From: Entomortierella parvispora
Lineage: Eukaryota; Mortierellomycota; Mortierellomycetes; Mortierellales; Mortierellaceae
NCBI GenBank assembly: GCA_963573315.1
Contig: OY752142.1
Coordinates: forward strand, 1,922,001-1,986,000
Reading direction: 5' to 3'
Length of the DNA: 64,000 nt
This document shows, piece by piece, positions 1-11,215 of this stretch; within the stretch, counting starts at the first letter, position 1; each line of letters begins with the position of its first letter. The notes under the pieces are model-generated. The model saw only the letters and a list, made by a program, of their open reading frames with translations, had not been told where the DNA came from and made no database searches. The translations under genes were made by a program, and so were the position numbers.

Positions 1-1442
1 TGCTCCCGTTCATGCAAAGTCTTTGTCAGCTCTTGAATCTGGTGAGCAAGCTTCTGGCGCTGAGAGTTGGCAGCCTCAAGATCCTTTTGAACCTTGTGGG
101 ATTGCTGTTCAGCCTTCTCATGTTCCTTTTTGTTGTCCGTGGACAACTTTTGAACCTGATGATGAGATGACTTCAGAGCATCCTCCTTTTGCTTCAAATG
201 CGAACGCAAATCTCGGATCGTGACCTCCAACTCGTGAACCTCCTTGGTCAAGGTCTCGGTGTGGATCGTGGTCAGCTGCTGCAGCTCATCCGAATGCGAC
301 TCGGCCTTGCGAAGCGCCAATTCCTTGTCATGGAGCAACTTTTGGAGCTGAATCACATCCCCGTCCAAGGACAAAATAGCCTCGCGGGCTTTGGCGCGAT
401 CAAGTTCAGACTTCTGATTCAAAAGGCGCACACTGCCCTCGTCCTTGGTGTGAAGGCGGTGATGATGCTCCTCCCCGAGCTTGGATGTGGTCGTGGTCGT
501 AGTTGTGATAGTCTTGCCATGATCAGTCTTGAGGTTGGCACCACTGACAGAAGAGCGACGCGTCCTGGTCATCATTTCGTGATGCTCTTCGTGGTGAGCA
601 GGCTCCTTGTGAGGATGGCTGTCATGAAGGTCGTGGCCGGAATGGGACGCCTCATGGTGGGCAGTAGCATGGGATGCCTTCGCGTGGGAAGTCGAGGCAG
701 CAGTAGCATGAACAGTGGCCTTGTGAGCCTTGTTAGAACCATGGTGCTCCTCCTCATGATGGCTATCACGAAGGTCATGTTCAGACTCGAGATGAGCAGC
801 GGCATCATGTGAGGCTGACGCGGCGTTGGAATGGGCGGCTGTCTTGTGTGCCTTGTTGGAAGCGTGGAGTTCGCTGGAGGAAGAAGTCGAATCTCCGTAA
901 CGAATGTGGTGATGGTCACGTCCGTCAGCCTCGGTGAGATGATGATCCTTTCCGTCCAATGCGTGCTTCTTGTGCGAATGGTCGACCTGAATCACAAGAG
1001 GTGCGGGATGGACATAGGGTGCAGCGATCGAGGTGTGAGACTCCTTCTTGGAGGCGGAGCCACGGCGACCACGGGCTTGAGGGCCGGGCGCAGGAATGTC
1101 AGCATGGGCGGCTACGGCGCCTCTCTGATGATGGCCCTTGGTGGCGTCCTTGCCTGGAGCAAAGTCCTCGTACCAGATGTGATGATGATCACGGCCGTCT
1201 TGTTCCACAGTGTGATGATCCTGGCCATCGAGGACGTGGATTTTATGCGAATCATTAGCGCCAATGGGTAAAGTCGAGCCGCCATCGGGTTTTGCTGTCA
1301 AAGCTGAAGGTTCCTCGACGCTTTTGCGTCGCACGGTGTTCGTCATTTTCTTTTTAGTACTTTGTTTTTTTACAGTGGTGTGGATGTTCTGACCCGTAGA
1401 CTTGGCGCCCTTGACGTTTCGGTCGCGAAGTGCGTAAACCAT
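1..1442 (-). CDS. His-rich protein with C-terminal coiled coil (runs off window, 3' partial)
   Basis: An open frame runs without a stop from an ATG at 1442 to the window edge (480 codons visible), so the C-terminus is missing. Residues 1-50 are basic. Residues about 65-93 and 155-185 are two copies of one motif built around LDG(Q/K)DHH and DGRDHHHI. A His/Ala-rich section follows with two HDL(R/H)DSH stretches (residues about 222-290). From about residue 340 the sequence becomes a Glu/Lys/Gln-rich heptad region, predicted coiled coil. I recognise no family. His clusters suggest metal binding or pH sensing, but that is inference. No intron is needed in the visible part. The neighbour upstream is transcribed divergently. 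Confidence 0.75.
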   Translation of the reverse strand, partial: MVYALRDRNVKGAKSTGQNIHTTVKKQSTKKKMTNTVRRKSVEEPSALTAKPDGGSTLPIGANDSHKIHVLDGQDHHTVEQDGRDHHHIWYEDFAPGKDATKGHHQRGAVAAHADIPAPGPQARGRRGSASKKESHTSIAAPYVHPAPLVIQVDHSHKKHALDGKDHHLTEADGRDHHHIRYGDSTSSSSELHASNKAHKTAAHSNAASASHDAAAHLESEHDLRDSHHEEEHHGSNKAHKATVHATAASTSHAKASHATAHHEASHSGHDLHDSHPHKEPAHHEEHHEMMTRTRRSSVSGANLKTDHGKTITTTTTTTSKLGEEHHHRLHTKDEGSVRLLNQKSELDRAKAREAILSLDGDVIQLQKLLHDKELALRKAESHSDELQQLTTIHTETLTKEVHELEVTIRDLRSHLKQKEDALKSSHHQVQKLSTDNKKEHEKAEQQSHKVQKDLEAANSQRQKLAHQIQELTKTLHERE

Positions 1443-2114
1443 GTTTTTGGATGGATTAGAGGGATGTAAGTCCTTTGAATCGCAAAAGTGAAGCTCATCA
1501 GTCGTCAGGATTTTTCTTCTTTGGTAACAAAAGGAGCTTTCTCAAATGACACAGAAAGAATAAAGTCATAAGGCATCCATACCTGCTTTCTTGATGGGGG
1601 TTGAATATATACAATTGGCGAATGGGTCTTTTGCTGAACAAGCAGTTAAGAAAAGCAGGCATAGGTTGAGTGTGTTAGATGGGGGCTTTCGATGGGAGAT
1701 GTTATCAATGAGGGTTCGTGAGTATAAACTGTACCAGTTGTCTTTCTGAAGTTGGTTAGGTTGGGATATTTACAAAGGGCGGGAAAAAAGTAAAGGAAAG
1801 AGAGAGAGAGACAGAGAGAAAAAGAGAGTGAGTCGTTTGTTGCCAGTGGAGGGGAGAAAATTCACGTCGTACAACGCGTATTCTACAAGACCTTTTTCAT
1901 GCGTTCTAAAAAAAAATTTCTGTCGAACCCAGCCAATGCAAAATTTGAAGCGCTGGAACATGGCTTTTTCTCTTGATGGATTATCCTTGCGGTGTTGCCT
2001 TCTCATTTCCCTGCTTTTGCAACTGCCCAAAAAAGAAGGCATCTAGGCCTTCCATTGTACACAATACCTTAAGTCGTTACAGAACTACACCTCTTTGAAG
2101 CTATTTCAACAAGC
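1443..2114. other. Intergenic region between divergent genes
   Basis: No convincing gene. Short open frames on both strands lack codon bias or family similarity. A GA-rich tract lies near 1795-1830. The stretch must hold the promoters of the His-rich gene (-) and the WW-domain gene (+), but I see no clear TATA box. Confidence 0.6.
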
Positions 2115-2998
2115 ATGGGATCTTGCCTCTCTACTCCTGGACTCTCCGGTGGAAATACTGCCTATCGAACACCGGGCCCACTCCCTCCTCCACCCATATT
2201 CCCTACGCCTCACTCTTACGATCTTCCTAAGGGATGGTAGGTCAATAAGCACACGACGATAAAGCGCAGGAGCACATTGAACGACCTTGCGCCTCGTGTT
2301 TGCTGTTCGTCCTATTTAACACCACCACGTTGTGGGACGTTTTCTCTTTTGTTTTACCCTTAGGGTGTGTCAATATGATCCTGCAAGCAAGCACCTATTC
2401 TACGTCAACACAGCGACCGGAGAGCGTACATGGGAGCATCCCAATGGCCCCACCAGTGGCGCTAACGACGCGACCCAGTTCCGTGAGCAGGTGCTTCTCT
2501 ATGAGCAGAGCTTGCTTAACTATAACCGAATGGCCCAAGGAGGTGCAGGATATCCACAAATGGCGCAACAGTACCCACAGCAGCCTGGATATGGATATGG
2601 AAATAATGGAGGCATGTTTGGAGGAGGACAAAGCGGCATGGGTGGATTTGCCAAAGGTGGCATGGCGGGTCTTCTTGCTGGCTCCCTGCTGGGATCAACA
2701 TTTGGTGGTCACCACGGCGGTGGTGGATATGGTGGTGGCGGATACGGTGGTGGCGGATACGGTGGTAACAATGGATACCCGGATCACGGTAATGATACCG
2801 GAGGTGGGTTCTTTGGAGGAAACGACGGGTACGGAGGAGGAAATTGGGGTGGAGGCGATTACAACCAAGGCTCTGGAGGAGGTTTTTTGGACTCGGGTTC
2901 TGGTGGCGGATTCTTCAATCAAGATGGAGGAGGACTTGGAGGAGGGGGGTCCGGTTCGTTCTTTGACCAGAGCGGAGGAGGTGGTGGCGACGTCTTCA

Positions 2999-3029
<31 letters not shown>

Positions 3030-3060
3030 TTTCTTTGGAGGCGGCGACAGCAATTGGTGA
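2115..3060 (+). CDS. WW-domain protein with Gly-rich C-terminus
   Basis: Exons 2115-2236 and 2364-3060 give 272 residues. The intron (donor GTAGGT, acceptor TTAG) splits the codon of the first WW tryptophan. Splicing restores LPKGWVCQYD, then FYVN, then a second Trp in TWEHP, the classic WW fold at about residues 36-68. The N-terminus is Pro-rich. The C-terminal half is dominated by Gly with Tyr, Phe and Asp, including several YGGGG units (about 2720-2770) and a Gly run near 3000-3030. WW domains bind Pro-rich ligands. The low-complexity tail resembles Gly/Tyr-rich segments that promote self-association (inference). Pathway unknown. Confidence 0.85.
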
Positions 3061-3348
3061 GGGTTGGGATTAATGCCCGACTTAAAATTACTAAAGGTTT
3101 TTATATTAATAAATCCAACATTTTAGTCGACCAAGATGCAGTCAGTGGACGGGACGGTGGCTGAGTGGCCAGGGCAGTGTTTTCTGTTCAAGAGACGCGT
3201 CTCGACTCCAACTCTCACCATTCTTGCATCCAATCGCGCGCTTTCTTGACCCAAACAATCAATCACCACTCATCTCTTCTGTCCCTTGACGACATATCTT
3301 TCTGCCCACTCTCCCTTCTTGCTCCCTCAAACCCTCCAGCTCGTCCTC

Positions 3349-5587
3349 ATGCCCGCCGAATCCACCACAGCGGCTCGGAGGACGCCTCTTGCAGACATCT
3401 CTCAACGGCCATTGACCAGCCGCACACATCAGGCTACGCCCAACCAGTCATGCACCGGCACAGGGGAGGAGAATAATGTCCCCTCACGGCGACTTTTGGA
3501 GATCTTCTCGGCTGCTCAGGCTGGATCTACGGGCCGAAAGAGATCCCTTAAAATTGCTCTGGATGACTCAGACTCCCAAACACAAAAGCCCATTCTCAAT
3601 GTCATCAACGCGACCTCCGGGACTATCTCGACCAACAGCTGCAAAGCGCAGCCAGCATCCAATCTTTGCATCAAATCTACGGTTCCTTCCCGCTCATTCA
3701 GGTCTAATCGGCCGCAGGGCATGACCTCTACCTTGGCACGGATACAAACGTTTGGACGACGACGTTGTCAGCCATGCTATGGTACGTTCAGCTTGAAAGA
3801 GAGGCGTGTTATTGTTTACCTTTCTGTCCATCTAATCATTGTGACCTTTGATCCTAGTGTCCACCCGGTTTCTTTTATTGGATTACATCTCAAGACCCTC
3901 TGATGTCTACACCTTCATTTCACAAGATGAGTCGACGCTTGTGCCACCATTTTCGTGTGCTTACAACAACGGTACGCGATGGAGATCAACGGAAAGAATA
4001 TGGTTATTTCATAACATCGTCGACCTACGCTGTATAGAGATCTGGATCTAATTTTTACCGAATGTGAATAGTTGCCAATGATGCTCGTTATCTGGCTGTT
4101 GGCGATGAGGATGGCGCAATTCATATCGTCAACACAAAGAAAGATGATGCGCATCCAGGTAGGACTTTAGAAGATATGTGGGCTGAAAGATCGTGTGTGG
4201 GATTTGAAGGCTGACGCTCTCTCCCCATTTTTACAGCCACTACCACTCAAATTCTAGCACATCAAAACGCAATTTTCGACCTTTGCTGGACAAGGGACGA
4301 TTCAAAGATTGTGAGTGACTGAAGCGAAGCGAAAAGAATTTCCTCCTTATTTGTATTCAATACTCATCTAACATCCCGCGGTGTGTGAATCGACTTAGAT
4401 TTCGGTGTCGGGCGATCAGACTGCCAGGCTACACGACGTGGAAACCAAAAAGTGTCTTGGAACGTTTTCTGGTCATAGTGGGAGTATCAAGAGTATCTCT
4501 ATGAAACAAAACGATGATAGTAAGTTCCGGCGTGCTTTGAGACTAATTGGTTGTGAATATTCAAATCGGTTATGAGCTGATCTGACACTCTTGTCCAATA
4601 TAGACATCTTTGCTACGGCTGCTCGTGATGGCAATGTAATGATTTGGGATGTACGGTGTTCCAGCACAACCTCGCCCCAAGGAGATGTTTCCTACAGACC
4701 TGCGGACAGACTTGTCAACGTTCATAGCAGCACACGGAGAGCTGCTCCTGCAAAAAAAACCAAACATGGATCAGACGGTGCAAATACAGCATCAGCTGTG
4801 CAGTACATGCTCCACAATGACAACATTCTGGCCTCTACAGGCTCACTCGATGGGTATGTCCAACAAAAGAGCTATTTGAGCTATTACAATTGTCGCTGGA
4901 TACTATGACATCCTTATATCCTAACTGACATTTGCAATTAAATAGTTCAATCAAGTTTTGGGATGTAAGGAACCATGGAAGCTACTTCCGACACGCCTTT
5001 CCGATGCCCATCGAGGCTTCAAAATACACACCCATTACCAAGCGCGCACACGGTATGACAGCCATGGCTCTCTCCCCTGACGGAGTCAGTCTTTTTGCAG
5101 TTAGCTCGGACAACCACATCTACATGTACAACACAACGGCGCTTGGAAGTCCGATCCAAGCCTTTGGAGGAAGTGGGTTCGCGTGCTCGAGCTATTATAT
5201 CAAAATCAGCGTCTCGCCTGATGGTCGATATATTGCAGCAGGATCTAGCAAGGACTTGTACGTGTGGGAGATTGCGCGACCCCACAAAAGGCCCTTTGTC
5301 TTCCAAGGTCCTGAGAGGGAGGTTACAGGCGTTGATTGGGCCCGGGATCTTGGGCAAGGCACTGAGGTAACACAAATGATCTTTCACTTTGGGCTGGTGC
5401 CCAGTTTTTGGTGCCTAGCACGACATTCTAACGTGCTCAATGTTTTGCATTTGCTGTTTAGTTGAGTGGATGCTCAGACGATGCAACTGTTCGGACCTGG
5501 AAAGCGAACCGGGACCTTGTCAAAGAATGCAACGAGACCAACAGTTTGAAAAACATGCATGGCATGGTGACCGAGCTTTCTCTGTGA
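3349..5587 (+). CDS. cdt2: Cdt2/DTL-like WD40 substrate receptor of the CRL4 ubiquitin ligase
   Basis: Eight exons (3349-3781, 3858-3971, 4072-4158, 4237-4310, 4399-4519, 4604-4853, 4946-5366, 5462-5587) give 541 residues. After a disordered N-terminus of about 170 residues comes a WD40 propeller, with motifs such as LAVGDEDG, SVSGDQTARLHDVE, DGNVMIWDVRC and SIKFWDVR. Two of the blades end in WDxR, the DDB1-binding DWD box. The order of blades and the ATAARDGN-WDVRC and GSLDG-FWDVR blocks fit Cdt2/DTL, which directs CRL4 to Cdt1 and other PCNA-bound substrates in S phase. The start is the first ATG in frame. A poly(A) signal AATAAA lies at 5606-5611. The gene ends 86 nt from the stop of the convergent U2AF35 gene. 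Confidence 0.82.
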
Positions 5588-5673
5588 CAACATTGATACC
5601 CTGATAATAAATTATTTGAATGGGCCTCGTACTTGTTTTATTCTTGGGATGCCATTCTAACTTTGCAAATTAT

Positions 5674-6608
5674 TTAAGCAACATATCCTGACTCCAAGCG
5701 TGGGTCTACTTCTTCATGTGTCGCCAATCCATGACTTGACTCTCTGGGTCTATCTTCACGCCTCTTCTCCCGCAGATAGTTCCTCTGTGAGGCATAGAGT
5801 TCCCTCTTCAGGTTTCTGTCAGCAGATTTGAGATGCATGAAGTTACACAGACCGCCTCGAGTGCACTCTGAGTTTTCGTATTGGCGACAGCAGGCTAAAC
5901 AATGAATATAACGAAGGAGTGAGTTTTGTAATTCCAAACACGACAGTTTCCTTTCACCAACTCTCGCAGATACAAGAAATCTCAGTCAGATCCAAGAAAT
6001 CTCAACCCTTACCTTCACGAAAGTCTGTAACCGGTGACAGCTCGGCCCAAAGGGGCCTGCCGGCATAGAAACGGTTGTTCAAGCTCTCGACTGCGTTTCC
6101 TGCGTCCTCCTCATATTTAAATCGCGCGTAGATATTGCCGACGAGATGATCTCCAATGTTGTCGCAAACGTGCATCTCTTCAATCTCGCCATATTTTGCC
6201 AGTTCGACAAAGAAATCTTCATAAATATTGTCAAAATCCTCCTGGATCTCGGCCTTTGTCATATTGCAGCCAGCATCATGGGAGGGGTTGTGATAGACAT
6301 TGGGAACGAGGATGGTTTGCGAGAAGTTGGGCTTGACGTGTTTGCGCGAACAGCGATCTCCATGTCGACAGGCACCGATTTTGAAGTAGAAGGAACAGTT
6401 GACCCTGGTGTATCAAGAAAAGCGTAGGGTGGAAAACAGAGATAGGAGGAAGGGAAGAAATTAAGAAAGACAAAGAAAAGGATGCACATCGTTAGTTAGA
6501 AAGAGCGCCCATTTGATGTTGGCTCCATAGAAGTTAACCACAGGGATTCGGTTGTGACATTTACTTGTCCTTCTCTGTTCCGTAAATTGAGGCGAGATAA
6601 GTGGCCAT
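5674..6608 (-). CDS. U2AF1: Splicing factor U2AF 35 kDa (small) subunit
   Basis: Exons 6608-6565, 6404-6013 and 5894-5674 give 218 residues, close to the 216-residue S. pombe U2AF23. The protein starts MATYLASIYGTEKDK, then has a CCCH zinc finger (CSFYFKIGACRHGDRCSRKH), an RRM/UHM (IYEDFFVELAKYGEI..., NIYARFKYEEDA) and a second CCCH finger (CCRQYENSECTRGGLCNFMH). It heterodimerises with U2AF65 and reads the AG of the 3' splice site. The metazoan-type RS/Gly tail is reduced to a short Arg-rich end. A fully conserved core makes this one of the safest calls in the window. Confidence 0.96.
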
Positions 6609-7512
6609 GGATGATTATAGTACAAGGAATGGTATGCTGAGATGGTAAAAGAAGGAAGAGAGATGTGAAGAAAACAAGAGAAGCGAGAAGGGCAAGATCT
6701 TCATATGTGGCATCTGTCTTGCCACCATCAACGAAAGGAAGGGGAAAGATGACTAAGCCACCAAGACATGTCATGTGACGTGCTGGGTCGATGCGCTTGG
6801 CAGACCCACCCGCCCGCCACACTGTGCGCATCAATCTCTCACTTGTGGTGCAGCCTGCCTGAGCAACGGGAGGCTTCTCCTCTCCCTCCCAAAAGAGAAC
6901 AAGGAGCCGGCCAGCACTGGCCACCGCGCGACCAGAGGGGGGCAAGCGACAAAGAGAAGGAAGAGGCTGCGCGAGCAAGCGTAGCGTAGCGAAGCAAAGA
7001 AGAGCAGCGCACTTTTTTTCACCTCAAAAGAAAAAGAAACACGTCACAGGTGGACTGGGTGTATAAATTCAAATTTGAATCCTCCGCTCTTTCTCTCTTT
7101 TTTTTTTTCTCTTCTTTTCCTTTCCATTTCTTTCAAACTCCTCCCTTCTCCTCCAGTCTTTTCCTTCCCTCGCTTCCCCTCACTCCCGCACTCCCTCTCT
7201 CAAGCTCTGATTGACGGACCGACTGAACCCCAACCCGCACCTGGACCACCTCATCACCATCCTCCCCATCTTGCATCCACACACAAACGCACGCACGCAC
7301 GCACGCACTTTATTCTTTCTCCCAACTGTTCGTGCATCTGTCTCCCTTTTGTTGATTGTGCTCATTCATTTTCACGCAAACAAATCGCCTCCCCCCTTTT
7401 CACCTGGACAGTACCCTTTTCGTCGGATTGGTCCCCCCTCTTGTCACATCCAACCCCTTGTCGTTCTATCGTTGCCTGTCTTTTGCCCCAATCCTTTCTG
7501 CTAAGCCTTGTC
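6609..7512. other. Intergenic, divergent promoters and CT-rich leader
   Basis: No gene seen. It separates U2AF35 (-) and the BET gene (+). From about 7080 to 7200 the plus strand is strongly pyrimidine-rich, and 7287-7307 is a (CGCA)n microsatellite. Both probably lie in the long 5' leader of the BET gene. Confidence 0.6.
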
Positions 7513-10500
7513 ATGATGTCTAATGGAGAAGAGGTCAAAAAGCGACCATTGGAGGATCATGTTATTCAAGAAAATGGGTAAGTTGTCCTCCCTTTTCGTC
7601 CCTTCACCCTATCCCTTCCGCCTCAACCTGTTGTTAATCAAACTCCTCCTTTACTTCATACCTATTTTCAATCAATCTACAGTCATTCGCCGATTCTCCC
7701 CAACGATCATTCTTCTCAAACTATCGAGGAGGGATCATTAAAAAAGTTCAAGGCAGAGGACGATGATCGGGTTCCCTATTCGACTCTAGCAGTGGCGACA
7801 CCATCTACATTGTCGACAGTAGACCAGCACCCGCTTGTACCATCTCTCGACCTTCCTCGCCCTGTCACAGCAGACCGTAGTAACTCAGAACAGACGGTAG
7901 ATAGCGATATGAATGTCCCGACTTCACTTCCACACGCGCCTTCGGCGACAAATGTATTGCCAAATCCTCCAGCCCCGACGGCTGCCGTCACAGCGGTGGC
8001 TATGACGCCAGAGCCACGGATTCCTGACAATATTGAAGTCTCAAAGGTGAGTCGTCTACACTTCATTGGATATTTTTCAATGAGTCGATGGTGTGTGGGT
8101 GCGGAAATGACTGTGAATGTGGAAGGGTCTTGGGTGAATAAAGCCGATTTATGTGTCTACACACTACCTTGCCGTGTGTTTATTGTCGCGACTTCCTGCA
8201 GCGCTACTTATGCCGAAGGGATATGGGCTGCTTTTAGAGATTGAACACCCCCCTCTGGTGTACTCCACAATGATATATTCTGCAAGCACTAACTCTTGTG
8301 TTGTCGTCCATATTCCTTGTCGATCTTTATTCCTCCAGCCTCAGCCTATGCATAGTTCCTTGAATGGCCATGCTACTCCGCTTTACCAAGCACCATCCGC
8401 ACCCGTTCACACTCCTCTTTCCAACGGAGTGAAAGCGGAAGAGGTTGTCCCAAATGCCGTCTTTGTTGCTCCCATCATTGCTCCATTTGTCGCTCCCATT
8501 GTTCCACATATCATGACCTCTACCACGAACGCCGGCCCGGCGTCTTTTACGCCACCAACAGCTCTGAACGGTGCACGCAAACCCACTATGACTCGAGAAC
8601 AGCTCAAGTACTGCACCGCCATCATCAAGCAGCTCAAGAGGCACCGTGATGCCCCCGCCTTCCTCCATCCTGTCGATCCGGTCCTCCTTAAAATTCCAGA
8701 CTACCCCCTCGTGGTGAAGCACCCAATGGACCTTACGACGGTGGAGCGGAAGCTCACTGATCTGGAATATGATGCGGTTGAAGACTTTGTACAGGACCTC
8801 AACCTCATCTTCTCGAACTGCTACCTTTATAATGGACGAGAGGCGACCATCTCTATCTGTGCATCCAACTTGGAATCGTCGCTAAATAGCTCTCTGCGCC
8901 ACATGCCCAAAGAGGTAAGATATATTGCTGTGAGGGGATTATTGTGTTATTCTAATGATCTCATCGCTGACAGAATCCCCCTTACTTTGTGATAGAACTC
9001 AAAGGTGGCTGAGGTTGTAGCCACGTCTCCCAAAAAGGCCCCAGCTGCTCCCAAGGCAAAGAAAGAGCCTGTCAAGAAGGAGTCTATTTCTTCCCCAGTC
9101 TCCGCCACTGCTTCAGGGTCTGCAGGATTTTTGAATTCGCATTCCAGAGCAGATTCGGAAGAGCGCCGTCCAAAACGCGACATTCATGCCCCCTCTAAGG
9201 AGATTCCTACTGCGATCTCCGTCAAGAAGAAGGGGTCGACCAAGTGGAAGGCGGATGCCCAGCTGCGTTACTGCCACGCCATCCTAAGAGAATTCGCGAA
9301 GAAGGCAAATACCGAGTTCATGTTCCCCTTCATGGAGCCTGTCGACTGGGTTGCGCTTAATATCCCAGACTATCCCAAGGTCATCAAAAACCCCATGGAT
9401 ATTGCGACTGTACGCAGAAAACTAGAGGAAGATGAATATGAGAACGCATCTCAGTTCGAGTCCGATGTCCGACTTATTCTCTGGAACTGCTTCAAGTTCA
9501 ACCCGGTTGGAACACCAGTGCACAATATGGGACGTCGAATGGAACAGCTATTCAACACAAAGTGGGCTGATCGTCCCCCACCACCTACTCCCCCTGTTGA
9601 AGAGCCACCAGCGCCTGCCCCTGCACCCGTCGTGGAGTCAGAAGATGAGGCAGATTCTTCTGGTACGTATCTCTATGGTTCTTTTCGAGTTTGTAGTGAT
9701 AAAGTTGGCAGGTCAAGGTACTTACCTCTGTTGCTACTTTTTTATGTCCCTTGTAGACGACAGGATTGCAGAGATGGAGAGGCATTTGAAGACTCTGTCT
9801 GAAAAACTGAAGCTAATGAAGGCCTCCAAGAAGAAGGACAAGTCGGAGAAAAAGCCTGTGGCAAAGCCTGCTCCCGAAAAGGCAGCCAAGCCTAAGGTTG
9901 CATCAAAGACCACTCCTCCAAAAGCGCCACCAAAGCCAGTGCCTACGAAGGTGCCTGCTCCAGAAAAGAAAAAGGCTCCCGTCAAACGCTCGAGACCTGT
10001 CTACAGCAGCAGCAGCGACAGTAGCAGCAGCAGCAGCGAGGAGGATGTTCCCTCTGTCACGTTTGAGCAGAAGAAGGAACTTAGCGAGGCAATCAACAAC
10101 TTTGAAGGAGACAAGTTGGCGAACGTCGTTCAGATTATTCACAGCAGCATGCCTCATCTGCGAGATGTAAGTGTTCATTCATATTTTAAATGCTGGGTCT
10201 TATCGTTGAAGTTGGAGAGACTGGGATTGACATGGGTTTTTTCATTCATTTGCTCCACAGAACGGTGGTCAAGAGGAGATCGAGCTTGACATGGACCTGT
10301 TGGATCCCAAGACTCTCTTCAAACTGTACCAATACGTCAAGAAAAACACGGCGAAGCGCAAGAAGCCTGTGCTAAAGAAGACCAAGGTGCAATACTCCGA
10401 GGCCGATGCCACCAAGAAGATCACCGAGCTTGAGCGAACGCTGCAAAAGTTTGATCAGCCTGCATCCCGTTCAAAGGGTATGATTTTGATTAATGTGTTT

Positions 10501-10657
10501 GTCAGGATCAATTATTGAACTCGTCCTAACCCGTCTTGCCCCACTTCTTTTCTTAGTTGGATCTCATCCAAGCACGAACGAAGGCTACTCCTCAAGTTCC
10601 AGTGGTAGCTCTAGCTCCTCTGGTTCAGACAGTGACTCTGACAGCAGCAGCGACTAA
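7513..10657 (+). CDS. BDF1: BET family double-bromodomain chromatin reader (Bdf1/Brd4-like)
   Basis: Seven exons (7513-7577, 7683-8046, 8339-8914, 8996-9662, 9757-10166, 10261-10477, 10557-10657) give 799 residues. Bromodomain 1 (about 227-332) has IPDYPLVVKHPMDLTTV and NCYLYN; bromodomain 2 (about 419-525) has IPDYPKVIKNPMDIATV and NCFKFN. The acetyl-lysine-binding Asn is kept in both. An ET domain follows (about 658-725, EAINNFEGDKLANVVQII and EEIELDMDLLDPKTL), then an acidic Ser tail rich in S and SD pairs. Bdf1-type proteins bind acetylated histone H4 and couple to TFIID and transcription. A second ATG at 7516 could also be used. Confidence 0.95.
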
Positions 10658-11215
10658 ATCGCCCAGTCGTTTTAGTCGCTCGTGGACCTCTGAACATTGA
10701 CTTTTGTCCTTGATCAGTCTCAGTTGTATTTCGGTTTCTTTTTTTTTTCTCGCCTCAACGCTTGTAACCCCTATTTCGCTGGGTGTACTCTATAATCTTG
10801 CATGCAACAAACAGCACCTCACTTTCCTTGTTTTTAACTGGGGGTTCTTGCCAAGTCGCCGATTCCTGTATTTGTATCCATTTGCTTTCTTGTTCCCACA
10901 CACTGTGCACCTTGCTTGTTAAGGCCGCTTTCTCTTTTTTTTCCATTTTTTTTTTTTTTTTTTTTTTTTACAAACATTTTTTTTTTCAAATAAAAAAGGA
11001 CAGATCTTTTCTCGGACAATATGATGATGGATCTTGCTGTTCCTGAGAGGAGCAGGGATTTTTGGGCCTTAGAACATGCATGGGGAAGCACCGGAAGAGC
11101 AGCGGCGGTTCTCGGGGAGATTAAGGGGTTTGAGACGTGGAGATGACAAATTTGTGTTATAGTCGCTAGCTTCGCATTCTTCTACATTTCTCACCATTAT
11201 TCATCTATCCTACCC
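10658..11215. other. Intergenic region between BET gene and NBP35
   Basis: No gene seen. It holds the BET 3' UTR, a T-tract of about 20 nt near 10949-10969 and the NBP35 promoter. Confidence 0.6.

Noticed and set aside
189-1271. Plus-strand and other minus-strand open frames of up to 207 codons
   Set aside because: They are shadows of the continuous His-rich minus frame that runs off the window edge.
3153-3230. tRNA-Ser/Leu-like start GGTGGCTGAGTGGCC
   Set aside because: No matching acceptor stem and no GGTTCRANYCC T-arm downstream, so the cloverleaf fails.
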